Assembly: GCF_040126055.1 (NCBI RefSeq)
Contig: NZ_CP143541.1
Span: 806,001-870,000, forward strand
Direction of reading: 5' to 3'
DNA: 64,000 bases
DNA from: Pseudalkalibacillus sp. SCS-8
Lineage (GTDB): Bacteria; Bacillota; Bacilli; Bacillales; Fictibacillaceae
The notes below the pieces were generated by a model that made no database searches, was not told the DNA's origin, and saw only the letters and a list, made by a program, of their open reading frames with translations. Made by a program: the position numbers and the translations under genes. Positions within the stretch are counted from its first letter, which is position 1. Each line of letters begins with the position of its first letter. Positions 44,661 through 53,072 of the stretch are shown here, piece after piece.

Positions 44661-44682
44661 AATTATGAACAAATTATGAACG
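44661..44682. promoter_or_regulatory. Candidate response-regulator box (two 11-bp direct repeats)
   Basis: AATTATGAACA then AATTATGAACG, exact 11-bp period, in the divergent promoter region between the exported protein and the second response regulator. Typical geometry for OmpR/PhoB regulators. Confidence 0.5.
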
Positions 44683-44789
44683 AACCTTGATGAAACCATT
44701 AATAATTTAGAAATCTTTACAAAATCCCCAAAAAGGCTTGTGCAACCAGTAAGATAGACATAAGTATCTTTGACGAAGATGGTGAAAAG

Positions 44790-45488
44790 GTGAACATATT
44801 AGTGATCGAGGACAACGACAGTGTCTGTTCCATGCTTGAGATGTTTTTTTCAAAAGAGGGATATAATGGCGAATTCATCCAGGATGGTTCAAAGGGTTAT
44901 GCACGCTTTCAACAAGGTGATTGGGACCTTGTCATTCTGGATTGGATGCTTCCTGGTATGGATGGTGTGACGATCTGCAGGAAAATCAGAGAAGAGAGCA
45001 GGGTTCCCGTTATCATGCTTACTGCAAAGGACAGTGAATCCGATCAGGTGCTTGGATTGGAACTAGGGGCTGATGATTATGTTACGAAACCGTTCAGTCC
45101 GCTTGCACTGATGGCAAGAATTAAAGCAGTTGCCCGCAGGTACCAGATGAAGACTGAGCCAAATCATCTCCATATCATCGAAACGAACCATCTCTCCATC
45201 AATAAGGATACACGGGATGTTTTCCTCGATGGGGTGCGGGTTGACGATCTTACTCCAAAAGAGTTCGAACTCCTCTATTATCTAGCTAAAAATCACCGAC
45301 AAGTTTTCTCGAGGGAACAGCTGCTCGAGCGAGTGTGGGGCTATCAATTTTACGGTGACGAACGGACAGTGGATGTCCATATCAAGCGCTTGAGGAAAAA
45401 GGTCGGTTCTAAGGCTAATCCTGTCATTCATACCGTTTGGGGGGTTGGTTACAAATTCGATGAGACGGTGAGTTCAAATGAGGATTAA
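44790..45488 (+). CDS. OmpR/PhoB-family response regulator
   Basis: 232 aa. Receiver domain with EDND acidic pocket, phospho-acceptor Asp in LVILDWMLPG, TAKD and KPFSP; winged-helix domain at about 135-228 (LTPKEFELLYYLA, RTVDVHIKRLRKKVG, VWGVGYKF). Starts with GTG 44790 behind a GGTGAAAAG site. The next gene, its kinase, overlaps by 11 bp. A direct-repeat box at 44661 may be its target. Confidence 0.9.
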   Translation: MNILVIEDNDSVCSMLEMFFSKEGYNGEFIQDGSKGYARFQQGDWDLVILDWMLPGMDGVTICRKIREESRVPVIMLTAKDSESDQVLGLELGADDYVTKPFSPLALMARIKAVARRYQMKTEPNHLHIIETNHLSINKDTRDVFLDGVRVDDLTPKEFELLYYLAKNHRQVFSREQLLERVWGYQFYGDERTVDVHIKRLRKKVGSKANPVIHTVWGVGYKFDETVSSNED

Positions 45489-46890
45489 GTACTTCCACCA
45501 GCTCCTTGGAAGCCATATCAGCATATTGATCATTGCGTTTTTACTGCTTAGTATCCTTTTTACTCGTTTTGTGGAAGGGTACGTGTTTCAGAACAAAGTG
45601 AATGAATTGAAAAGCTATGGGAACCAAATTGTGTATGAGAGCCCAGTCTTTGATGAGAAACCAGGGGCGAAAATGGCTTTTGCAGCGTATGTGGAATTAT
45701 TACGTGCAAGAGACGTACGGTTTGTGAAGTTCGATCAAAAGGGAGCCATCCTTTCTCCGAACAAAGCGATTTCAGGCTTGAGACTTTCGGGCGCAGAGTG
45801 GGCAAAGCTTCATGAGGGAGAGGTCGTGTCTGTAAAACAAGATTTAAGACGTTTCGATCAGGACGTGACGATGGTCGCGTTCCCGAAAATGAATGGGGAC
45901 GAGCTCGTGGGTGGAGTACTGCTTATATCACCAATTAGTGGAACGAGGCAGTTCATCCAACAGTTGAATAAGTATCTTACCGTTACGATGGTTGTTTCGT
46001 TAGGCGTTGCGTTCCTGATAAGCTGGTTCTTATCCAAGTATCACGGCAGAAGAATTCTACGGTTACGGAATGCAGCTTCTGAAATTGCTGCAGGCAACTA
46101 TGAGGTTGAAGTCCCCTATAAAAAGTCAGATGAAATCGGTGAGTTGACGAAGGATTTCAATGCAATGACGAAGCAATTGAAGGCGTCCAATGAAGAAATC
46201 TTGCGACTGGAAGCACGAAGGAGAAAATTCCTGAGCGATGTATCCCATGAAATGCGGACTCCTTTGACGACGATTCGTGGCGTGATTGAAGGGATCCGAA
46301 ACGAAATGATACCGGATAAAGATCGGGATAAGTCGATGGAGCTTGTGGAAAAGGAAACGAGAAGGCTGATCCGGCTCGTTAATGAAAACCTTGATTATGA
46401 AAAAATCCGTTCAAGTCAGGTCGTCCTTGAAAAGGAATCGATCCCTTTACGCGAGGTTTTTGAAGTCATTAAAGAACAGCTGTCTTTTCAGGCGGATGAT
46501 AAAAAAAATGAAGTCGTGTTATCGGTGGCTGGTGATTTGACGGTATTCGCGGATTACGATCGGCTTGTCCAGATTTTATTGAACATCACCCAGAACAGTA
46601 TGCAATTTACGACGGACGGTAGGATTGAATTGCGTGGGAAGAAAGGCAATGGGGAAACGGTCATTGAAATTGAAGACACAGGCATTGGTATCGACGCAAA
46701 AGACATCGAATCGATCTGGGATCGGTTTTATAAAGCGGATTTGTCTCGTAAGAATAATCCTTTAGGGGAATTCGGACTTGGATTATCCATCGTGAAGCAG
46801 CTCGTCGAATTGCATGATGGGACAATCGACGTTGAAAGCTCGAAAGGGAAGGGGACGAAATTCAAGATCATCCTACCAGACTCGAATTAA
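45478..46890 (+). CDS. Sensor histidine kinase
   Basis: 470 aa membrane sensor. Two membrane helices (about 9-30 and 168-190) enclose an extracytoplasmic domain of ~135 residues. A HAMP domain follows (about 190-240), then the HisKA box FLSDVSHEMRTPLTTI, N box LLNITQNSMQF and G boxes DTGIGID and FGLGLSIV. Partner of the preceding response regulator through an 11-bp overlap. The signal is unknown; the divergent exported protein is a candidate accessory. Confidence 0.9.
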   Translation: MRIKYFHQLLGSHISILIIAFLLLSILFTRFVEGYVFQNKVNELKSYGNQIVYESPVFDEKPGAKMAFAAYVELLRARDVRFVKFDQKGAILSPNKAISGLRLSGAEWAKLHEGEVVSVKQDLRRFDQDVTMVAFPKMNGDELVGGVLLISPISGTRQFIQQLNKYLTVTMVVSLGVAFLISWFLSKYHGRRILRLRNAASEIAAGNYEVEVPYKKSDEIGELTKDFNAMTKQLKASNEEILRLEARRRKFLSDVSHEMRTPLTTIRGVIEGIRNEMIPDKDRDKSMELVEKETRRLIRLVNENLDYEKIRSSQVVLEKESIPLREVFEVIKEQLSFQADDKKNEVVLSVAGDLTVFADYDRLVQILLNITQNSMQFTTDGRIELRGKKGNGETVIEIEDTGIGIDAKDIESIWDRFYKADLSRKNNPLGEFGLGLSIVKQLVELHDGTIDVESSKGKGTKFKIILPDSN

Positions 46891-46917
46891 AGAAGCGGTT
46901 CATCCGCTTCTTTTTTT
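46890..46917 (+). terminator. Terminator of the second two-component operon
   Basis: AAGAAGCGG-TTCAT-CCGCTTCTTTTTTT. Confidence 0.88.
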
Positions 46918-46921
46918 AAAC

Positions 46922-46950
46922 TTTACAAATGGAAAATAGTGACGTAAAAT
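46922..46950 (+). promoter_or_regulatory. Sigma-A promoter of the tetR-MFS operon
   Basis: TTTACA-N17-TAAAAT, directly followed by the palindromic operator at 46953. Confidence 0.6.
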
Positions 46951-46952
46951 AT

Positions 46953-46970
46953 TGATTGATTAATCAATCA
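46953..46970. promoter_or_regulatory. TetR-family operator
   Basis: TGATTGATTAATCAATCA is a perfect 18-bp palindrome starting 2 bp after the -10 and ending before the ribosome binding site, placed for autorepression. Confidence 0.72.
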
Positions 46971-46988
46971 TTTTTTGAGGTGATAGAA

Positions 46989-47600
46989 ATGACAGCACAA
47001 ATAGGAAAGAGAGAAGCAGCTAAGCAAGCGAAACGAAAACGTATTTTGGAGGAAGCGACCTACTTATTTTCTAGCAGAGGATATAAAGAAACGACCATAC
47101 AAAAGATTGCAGAGGCTTCAGAAATCAGTTTCGGAAGTGTGTTCACCTATTTCGAGACAAAGGAAAAGCTACTGGAAGCGGCTATCTTGGAACCCCTTGA
47201 AGAAGTCAGAAACCATCTGCTTGTCATTGACTATGAAACAGAAGATGTATTAGGCGAGCTCAGACGTTTAATATCGAGGAACATTCAATTGTTTTCTACA
47301 AATCGAGTCTATCTCCAGCTCATCCAGCAAGTGTTGGGAAGACCTGAAAGTCATGAAGAATACGAAGAAATTGCGAGGGTATTGGATAACTTTTTCAATG
47401 AATTTGTACAAAAAGTGATTCCTCTCATTGAGAAAGGTCAACAACAAGGACGATTGAAAACACAAGATCCCGAGGTGATCGCCATGGCTTATTTCGGTTT
47501 TCTCAATGGAATCCGGTTAACGATGGGACTCGATGAAGATCACATTCTATGGGAAAAGTTCATTGAGCCAGCCTACCAATTATTTGGTCCGATTGAATAG
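46989..47600 (+). CDS. TetR/AcrR-family transcriptional repressor
   Basis: 203 aa. N-terminal helix-turn-helix (about 15-60: KRILEEATYLFSSRGYKETTIQKIAEASEISFGSVFTYFETKEKLL) and a helical ligand-binding C-terminus. ATG 46989 follows GAGGTGATAGAA. The palindrome at 46953-46970 overlaps the transcription start. The MFS pump gene follows 18 bp after the stop, so it should repress its own operon until a pump substrate binds. Confidence 0.9.
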   Translation: MTAQIGKREAAKQAKRKRILEEATYLFSSRGYKETTIQKIAEASEISFGSVFTYFETKEKLLEAAILEPLEEVRNHLLVIDYETEDVLGELRRLISRNIQLFSTNRVYLQLIQQVLGRPESHEEYEEIARVLDNFFNEFVQKVIPLIEKGQQQGRLKTQDPEVIAMAYFGFLNGIRLTMGLDEDHILWEKFIEPAYQLFGPIE

Positions 47601-47618
47601 GAAGGAGTTTTTCTTTAA

Positions 47619-48893
47619 ATGAAATTCCGTGAGCTACATCCGAATATCCAATTGAGGATCATCGTACAATTTCTTTCAATGCTAGCTACTACGTCCATCA
47701 TTCCCTTTCTAGCCATTTACTTTGCCAAGACGATTGGTGAAACGTTGACAGGAATCTTTTACGTCGTGGTAATTCTATCTGGAGTTATCGGAGGTTTGAT
47801 CGGAGGACACCTGTCGGATCAGATCGGACGTAAGAAATTGATGGTGGTTTCAGAATTGATGGTAATGCTCACCTATATAGGGATAACGATGGTGAACGCT
47901 CCCTGGCTTGAGAGTCCTTATGCTACCATCGCCCTCTTTATCGTGAATATGTTTTTCAGCGGTATATTCATTCCTGCTGCTCAAGCGATGATCATTGATG
48001 TAAGCTCGACGGAAAATCGAAAATACATCTATGCGATCTCTTATTGGGCAACAAACGTAGCGACTGCACTAGGTGGAATGATCGGAGCCTTCCTTTTTGC
48101 GGATTATAAATTTTATCTGTTCATATTCATCTCAACTGTTACTGGACTTTCATTTTTAACGACCCTATTATTCATCAAGGAAACACATACCCCCAGAAGA
48201 ATCCAACCTCATGAACGGAAGCCTGTACAAAAGCCTTCCATTTTACACACCTATTCCCGGGTATTCAAAGATAAAGTTTTTTTACTATACATCACAGCTA
48301 GTATTTTTATCTTATCGATTGAATTGCATTTAACGAATTATATTGGCGTCCGACTGGAAAAGCAGATGAACGTACAGACTTTGTTTTCTTTTCAGGATTG
48401 GGAGTTTGCAGTAGACGGAATTCGAATGCTCGGCTTTCTTAAGACGGAAAATACAGTCCTCGTTGCTTTATTCGCTGGTGCTGTGACGCTCATCATCAAA
48501 CGATACCACGATCGGTTGAATTTTAACCTTGGAGCTTCTTTATTCGTGGGTGGCTTTACAGTAGCGAGCTTCAGTTTAAACCCATGGGTGCTATTATTGG
48601 CGATCGGTCTTGCCTCCTTTGGAGAGCTGATGTACATTCCGATCAAGCAGTCTTCGTTAGCCAATCTGGCACCTGATAACGCGCGGAGCTCTTATATGGC
48701 GATTGATGGATTCACCTATTATTTCGCTTCCATTATTGGAGCGTTGTTCATCACACTCAGTACATTCGTCAGTCCTGTCATGATGTCACTCATCATTTTC
48801 ACTTCCGGCCTCGCAGGAATGTATTTCTTCAACAAGGTCATAACGCAAGTGCAACTTAAAACAAATACAAGTAGTCAGGAGAAGGCGGTTTAA
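47619..48893 (+). CDS. MFS efflux transporter regulated by the upstream TetR
   Basis: 424 aa with about 12 membrane helices. Motif A is GGHLSDQIGRKKLMVV. A long loop after helix 6 (KETHTPRRIQPHERKPVQK) and a second extended loop between later helices give the slightly large size. Drug/H+ antiporter type; the TetR partner supports a role in export of a toxic compound. Preceded by GGAAGGAG. Terminator follows. Confidence 0.88.
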   Translation: MKFRELHPNIQLRIIVQFLSMLATTSIIPFLAIYFAKTIGETLTGIFYVVVILSGVIGGLIGGHLSDQIGRKKLMVVSELMVMLTYIGITMVNAPWLESPYATIALFIVNMFFSGIFIPAAQAMIIDVSSTENRKYIYAISYWATNVATALGGMIGAFLFADYKFYLFIFISTVTGLSFLTTLLFIKETHTPRRIQPHERKPVQKPSILHTYSRVFKDKVFLLYITASIFILSIELHLTNYIGVRLEKQMNVQTLFSFQDWEFAVDGIRMLGFLKTENTVLVALFAGAVTLIIKRYHDRLNFNLGASLFVGGFTVASFSLNPWVLLLAIGLASFGELMYIPIKQSSLANLAPDNARSSYMAIDGFTYYFASIIGALFITLSTFVSPVMMSLIIFTSGLAGMYFFNKVITQVQLKTNTSSQEKAV

Positions 48894-48913
48894 TAAAAGC
48901 TGTCATATAACGT

Positions 48914-48947
48914 AAAAGAGGCTTTCAAGCTTGGAGCCTCTTTTCTA
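48914..48947. terminator. Terminator of the tetR-MFS operon
   Basis: AAAAGAGGCT-N11-AGCCTCTTTT; the convergent small gene stops within it. Confidence 0.85.
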
Positions 48948-49148
48948 CACATTCCGGAATGGTACGTATGGATAACCGATATATTGGATGTTGAGTGTGC
49001 CGTTCTCGTAGGTTGTCGGTCCGAGGTTTCCGACAACCGTAATCGGATTTGAAGGGTTTGGTGCAGATTCCTTGAACATCGCCGACTGAAATATAATGAT
49101 CAGTAACAAATACAAGACCAAGATGATATAGATCGACGACGCTTTCAT
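48945..49148 (-). CDS. Small membrane-anchored protein of unknown function
   Basis: 67 aa. One transmembrane helix (SIYIILVLYLLLIIIF), then a short extracytoplasmic tail rich in Pro, Gly and Tyr (PITVVGNLGPTTYENG ... YIGYPYVPF). Not recognised. ATG 49148 follows TGGGGGTTTTCGGA; an upstream in-frame start at 49181 lies before this site. The next minus-strand gene lies upstream, 31 bp before the open frame, and may share an operon. Confidence 0.6.
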   Translation of the reverse strand: MKASSIYIILVLYLLLIIIFQSAMFKESAPNPSNPITVVGNLGPTTYENGTLNIQYIGYPYVPFRNV

Positions 49149-49211
49149 TCCGAAAACCCCCATTCGTCTGTTATAAGCCAATGTATGAGGTGAAGTCGGG
49201 AAAAGTGTCTG

Positions 49212-49901
49212 TCAATATCCACTATAATCCATAACCGCTCCATCCTTTATTAATTTGATAGGGATGGACTGGCTTCCACCACTTTGAATATATTGATCCT
49301 GTTTCAAATCCCTGACATCGATTTTTGCTTTGATTTGAAAGGTTTTACTCATATGAGGTTCCAAGACGAGCGTGTACGGTCCTTCCATATTCATCAGGCC
49401 ATCGGTCAAAGAGTGGTTATCGTTCTGATCAATGAATTCCAAATCGAATTGAACTTCATCATTACTATGGTTCGTTAAAGGAATGAAACACTCTGCATCT
49501 ATAGTTTTTGTTTTCTCGTCCAGCTGATAGGTACACTCACTGTCTTCCTTGTTGTAGGTGATTGCGTGAAGACCACCAGCAATCGTAGTTTGATAGGCTT
49601 GAACGAGCATAGTAGGTCCCGATGTAAAGAATAGGAACGAGATAAGTAATGCCCTCAACCGGAATTTCTCTAGAGCATAGAAGAGGCAGGTGATGCCGCA
49701 TGTTAGAATCACAATCAATCCAAGGTTTGCATAATGAAGGCCTGTTTCCGTCTCAGGGTTGGAATGCGCAGGTATTCCGAGTGCGTGGAGCAACTGCTCA
49801 CCTAATGGCTTTCCATATGGAAAAGATAAGCCTAGTAAAAAGCATAGTGATAGTAGCATGATTGAAATATAGAATAAACGTTTATGTCGAATCATTTTCA
49901 T
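49212..49901 (-). CDS. Membrane protein with beta-sandwich-like external domain, unknown function
   Basis: About 229 aa. Three hydrophobic segments (about 10-28, 55-75, 82-102) and a C-terminal soluble domain (about 115-229) with ECFIPLTNHSNDEVQFDLEF and ILVLEPHMSKTFQIKAKI-like strands, resembling an immunoglobulin-like fold. No family recognised. Several closely spaced starts exist (49913 TTG, 49901 ATG, 49895 ATG); GGGAAGGTGG favours 49901 or 49895. Upstream of the small protein at 48945 on the same strand. Confidence 0.6.
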   Translation of the reverse strand: MKMIRHKRLFYISIMLLSLCFLLGLSFPYGKPLGEQLLHALGIPAHSNPETETGLHYANLGLIVILTCGITCLFYALEKFRLRALLISFLFFTSGPTMLVQAYQTTIAGGLHAITYNKEDSECTYQLDEKTKTIDAECFIPLTNHSNDEVQFDLEFIDQNDNHSLTDGLMNMEGPYTLVLEPHMSKTFQIKAKIDVRDLKQDQYIQSGGSQSIPIKLIKDGAVMDYSGY

Positions 49902-50033
49902 CCACCTTCCCAACTCCCATTATATAGTAATTTTACCGATAGTAGGTTATTGATTTGCGTCAGAATTATCTTAAAACTCTCCTTGTGCTTATGGTAAAGT
50001 GGAAAGAGACAAAGGACGAGAGGACGAACAATC

Positions 50034-51401
50034 ATGCTGGAAACGGACTTTCAAATCGAAAATCAAATTCTTGAAGCAATCATCGATAATGCTTTTGAAT
50101 GGGTCGTCGTCGTCGATAAAGATGGCTTCATTCGTTTTATGAACAAAACCTATTGTGCGTTCCTTGAAGTTGATCCGGAAGCCGTTATCGGAATGCATGT
50201 GACAGATGTCATCGAAAACACAAGGATGCACATTGTCGCCCGAACAGGAGAAAAGGAAATTGCGGATTTGCAATTCATCAAAGGGAATTATATGATTGCG
50301 AATCGCATTCCAATTCATCATGATGGGAAAGTCGTCGCTGCACTCGGAACGGTCATCTTCAGAGATACTGAGCAATGGAAAAAGATGAACAGCCATATAA
50401 AGAGCCTTTTTTCAGAGCTGGACTATTACCGTAAGGAGTGGTCGGCAAACAATGGCGCAAAGTACTCCCTTTCAGATTTGGTCGGAACCTCTGACTCGAT
50501 GCTTGAATTGAAAAGCAGGGTGAAGCAGATCTCTTCAGGAGACATCTCAATTCTGATTAGAGGTGAAAGTGGAACGGGAAAGGAGCTGTTTGCTCATAGC
50601 ATTCATCAGCTTAGTGAACGTAGTAACGCTCCGTTTGTTAAGGTGAACTGTGCTGCCATCCCTGATCACTTACTGGAGTCTGAGCTGTTCGGCTATGTCG
50701 AAGGGGCGTTTACCGGTGCGAAGAAAGGCGGTAAGGTCGGCAAGTTCATCCTGGCGAATGGCGGTACGTTGTTTTTGGATGAAGTAGGGGACATGCCTTT
50801 GAGTATGCAGGCGAAATTACTCCGAGTACTGCAGGAGAAGGAAATTGAACCGATTGGTGCAACTGAAACGGAAAAAGTCAACGTGCGGATCATTGCAGCA
50901 ACGAACCGTCCTTTAGAAAAAATGGTGCAGGAAAAGCTGTTTCGTGAAGATCTCTTTTACAGGATCAATGGGTTCCAGCTGTACATTCCATCCTTAAGAG
51001 AACGGAAATCGGATGTAGAGCCTTTAATTGAACATTTCCTCGAAAAAGTGACCCGAAGGACGGGCAAGCGAATCCATGCGATTGAAGAGAGCGTAATGCA
51101 AGTGATGTTGAAGCATAACTGGCCAGGTAATATAAGGGAGCTCGAAAATGTGATTGAAGCTGCTGTGCATCTAACCAATGATGAAACAATCCGTTCGGAT
51201 TCACTTCCCGATTATTTGACGGACGAAGAAATGCTCCCGATCCGGAACAAATCACTAAAGCAGCTAGTTGAACAGACTGAACGCCGAGCGATTGTGGAAG
51301 CCCTTGATCGGCATGATGGGAACAAAATCGCAGCATCGCAGGCGTTAGGCATTGGCAAGTCCAGCCTTTATGAAAAATTAAATAAATATGATTTGTTATG
51401 A
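50034..51401 (+). CDS. Sigma-54-dependent transcriptional activator (PAS-AAA-Fis)
   Basis: 455 aa enhancer-binding protein. PAS domain (about 10-115: AFEWVVVVDKDGFIRFMN), central AAA+ domain with Walker A GESGTGKE, the sigma-54 contact loop GAFTGA, Walker B GGTLFLDEVGDMPL and arginine-finger region EDLFYRI, and a Fis-type helix-turn-helix at the C-terminus (ASQALGIGKSSLYEKL). It should activate the adjacent sigma-54 promoter at 51630. Three copies of a 16-bp inverted repeat lie right after it. The PAS domain probably senses the substrate, 3-hydroxybutyrate or a related compound. BkdR/AcoR-like. Confidence 0.92.
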   Translation: MLETDFQIENQILEAIIDNAFEWVVVVDKDGFIRFMNKTYCAFLEVDPEAVIGMHVTDVIENTRMHIVARTGEKEIADLQFIKGNYMIANRIPIHHDGKVVAALGTVIFRDTEQWKKMNSHIKSLFSELDYYRKEWSANNGAKYSLSDLVGTSDSMLELKSRVKQISSGDISILIRGESGTGKELFAHSIHQLSERSNAPFVKVNCAAIPDHLLESELFGYVEGAFTGAKKGGKVGKFILANGGTLFLDEVGDMPLSMQAKLLRVLQEKEIEPIGATETEKVNVRIIAATNRPLEKMVQEKLFREDLFYRINGFQLYIPSLRERKSDVEPLIEHFLEKVTRRTGKRIHAIEESVMQVMLKHNWPGNIRELENVIEAAVHLTNDETIRSDSLPDYLTDEEMLPIRNKSLKQLVEQTERRAIVEALDRHDGNKIAASQALGIGKSSLYEKLNKYDLL

Positions 51402-51412
51402 TCGTTGATCGA

Positions 51413-51428
51413 TTCCAGATATCCGGAA
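51413..51428. promoter_or_regulatory. Enhancer (UAS) copy 1 for the sigma-54 activator
   Basis: TTCCAGATATCCGGAA, an inverted repeat matching the pattern TTCCRGAWWTCYGGAA. Confidence 0.6.
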
Positions 51429-51432
51429 AACC

Positions 51433-51448
51433 GTCCGGAAACCTGGAA
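51433..51448. promoter_or_regulatory. Enhancer (UAS) copy 2
   Basis: GTCCGGAAACCTGGAA, 13 of 16 bases shared with copy 3. Its centre is 20 bp from copy 1, two helical turns. Confidence 0.55.
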
Positions 51449-51561
51449 TTTTTCTTTTTTTAGGATAAGGTGATTGAGGAGAACTGGCATAATGTTGCCT
51501 CACGTGGTGGATACGAAGAAACATGAACAGCAATGTAAGCTGGATAGAAGAGAGGAAGACA

Positions 51562-51577
51562 TTCCGGAATTCTGGAA
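51562..51577. promoter_or_regulatory. Enhancer (UAS) copy 3
   Basis: TTCCGGAATTCTGGAA, near-perfect inverted repeat about 70 bp upstream of the sigma-54 promoter. Confidence 0.65.
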
Positions 51578-51629
51578 AAGCGGAAGAGGCATGTGATGGG
51601 GAGTGTAGAGCCTGTCAGCATTTTTGAGG

Positions 51630-51647
51630 TTGGCATGATCCTTGCAA
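51630..51647 (+). promoter_or_regulatory. Sigma-54 (SigL) promoter
   Basis: TTGGCATGATCCTTGCA matches TGGCAC-N5-TTGCW with one change (T for C). GG and GC are correctly spaced for -24/-12. The downstream permease starts at 51725. The 323-bp gap from 51402 to 51724 is thus fully regulatory. Confidence 0.88.
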
Positions 51648-51724
51648 TATTAAAAGGAAATGCTGGAATCCCGCTTATTTTGTAAGCGGTTCCAACTACG
51701 TGTCAACGAAAGGGAGGATAAAAG

Positions 51725-53044
51725 ATGTTAAGCATGATTGGTTTGCTAGGGGGCCTCGTCTTATTGATCATCCTTACGATGAGAGGGATGAATTTGTTGG
51801 TCGTTGCTCCGTTCTGTGCATTATTGGTTGCCGTGCTAAGTGGACTTCCACTTTTTCCGCAGCTTGCTGGCGAAAATGAAGCGAATCTCGTCAGTAATTA
51901 CATGGGAGGATTTTCAGGTTTTGTCGCTGCCTGGTTCTTAATGTTCCTTCTCGGTGCAATTTTCGGGAAGGTGATGGAGGATAGCGGAGCAGCAGATAGC
52001 GTTTCGAAATGGATCGTGGAGAAGCTTGGCATGAAGCAAGCTGTTCTCGCCATCGTATTAGCTTGTGCGATTTTGACATATGGCGGAGTTAGCTTGTTCG
52101 TCGTCGCGTTTTCGGTCTATCCGATGGCAGTAGGGCTTTTCAAGCAGGCAAATCTTCCGCGACGGTTCATTCCGGCGGCACTCGCGTTCGGCTCTGTCAC
52201 ATTTACGATGACGTCCGCAGGCTCTCCGGAAATCCAGAACTGGATTCCGATCGAATATTTGGGTACGAGTCCATATGCCGGCTGGGAGGTCAGCGCAATC
52301 GTAGCTTTATTCATGGCCGGCTTTGGTTACTGGTGGCTGAGAAAAATGATATCAAGGGCAGTTGCCAAAGGGGAAGTGTTCGAAGCTAGGGAAGACGATC
52401 CGAAAGTCGCAGAAAAGGAGCTGCCTCATCCGGTTGCAGGGATGCTCCCGCTTGTCGTCGTCCTGATCATTTCATACCTTTTCCACGATTCGCTTGAGCA
52501 GTCCGCATTGATTGTCGCCCTGCTCGGTGGAGTCGTTGCCGCTTTCCTGTTAAACCGGAAATATTTCACGGATTTCTGGGAAGCGGTTTCTGCAGGTACG
52601 CTCGGTGCATTGATTGCTATTGGAAACACGGCCGCTGTCGTCGGATTTGGCGGTGTTGCGAAAGTCGTCCCGGCCTTCGATACAGCGGTGGAAGCGATGA
52701 CGAACATTCCGGGAAGTCCGCTCATCGGTGGAGCGATTGCTGTCAGTGTGATTGCTGGTATGACGGGCTCGGCTTCCGGTGGACAGGCGATTGCGTTGCC
52801 GATACTAGCACCGCATTACATTGATGCGGGTGTCAATGCCGAAGCGCTCCATCGAACCGTAGCGATTTCATCCGGTGCACTTGATTCATTACCGCACAAT
52901 GGTTATGTCGTGACGACGATCCGTGCGATTTGTGGGGAAACACATCAGGCAGCTTATGGGGCAGTTGGTGCATTGACCGTAATCGTACCCCTACTCGGGC
53001 TTGCTTTAGCGGTCATTTTATTCTCAGTCGGTCTCGGTATTTAA
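51725..53044 (+). CDS. GntP-family permease, probable 3-hydroxybutyrate importer
   Basis: 439 aa with about 12 helices. The GntP/Gnt-type features include GLLGGLVLLIILTMRGMN, LLGAIFGKVMEDSGAAD, TYGGVSLFVVAFSVYPM and the repeated late motif SASGGQAIALPILAPHY. It is the first gene of a sigma-54 operon with a 3-hydroxybutyrate dehydrogenase, matching B. subtilis YxjC beside YxjF, so uptake of D-3-hydroxybutyrate is the likely role. The scoAB CoA-transferase genes of the B. subtilis cluster are absent here. SD is AAAGGGAGG. Confidence 0.87.
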   Translation: MLSMIGLLGGLVLLIILTMRGMNLLVVAPFCALLVAVLSGLPLFPQLAGENEANLVSNYMGGFSGFVAAWFLMFLLGAIFGKVMEDSGAADSVSKWIVEKLGMKQAVLAIVLACAILTYGGVSLFVVAFSVYPMAVGLFKQANLPRRFIPAALAFGSVTFTMTSAGSPEIQNWIPIEYLGTSPYAGWEVSAIVALFMAGFGYWWLRKMISRAVAKGEVFEAREDDPKVAEKELPHPVAGMLPLVVVLIISYLFHDSLEQSALIVALLGGVVAAFLLNRKYFTDFWEAVSAGTLGALIAIGNTAAVVGFGGVAKVVPAFDTAVEAMTNIPGSPLIGGAIAVSVIAGMTGSASGGQAIALPILAPHYIDAGVNAEALHRTVAISSGALDSLPHNGYVVTTIRAICGETHQAAYGAVGALTVIVPLLGLALAVILFSVGLGI

Positions 53045-53072
53045 GTTTAGTTAGGTTGAAGGAGGTTTTATC

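Larger units (their letters stand above)
51412..51462 (+). terminator. Possible terminator of the activator gene, overlapping two UAS copies
   Basis: ATTCCAG ... CTGGAAT and two CCGG blocks can pair; TTTTTCTTTTTTT follows. The same bases form two 16-bp repeats, so the site may have a double role. Confidence 0.55.

Noticed and set aside
51492..51596. 34-codon open frame with an AGGAG site between the sigma-54 activator and permease
   Set aside because: It covers an enhancer repeat and ends before the sigma-54 promoter; no protein motif, so more likely chance.
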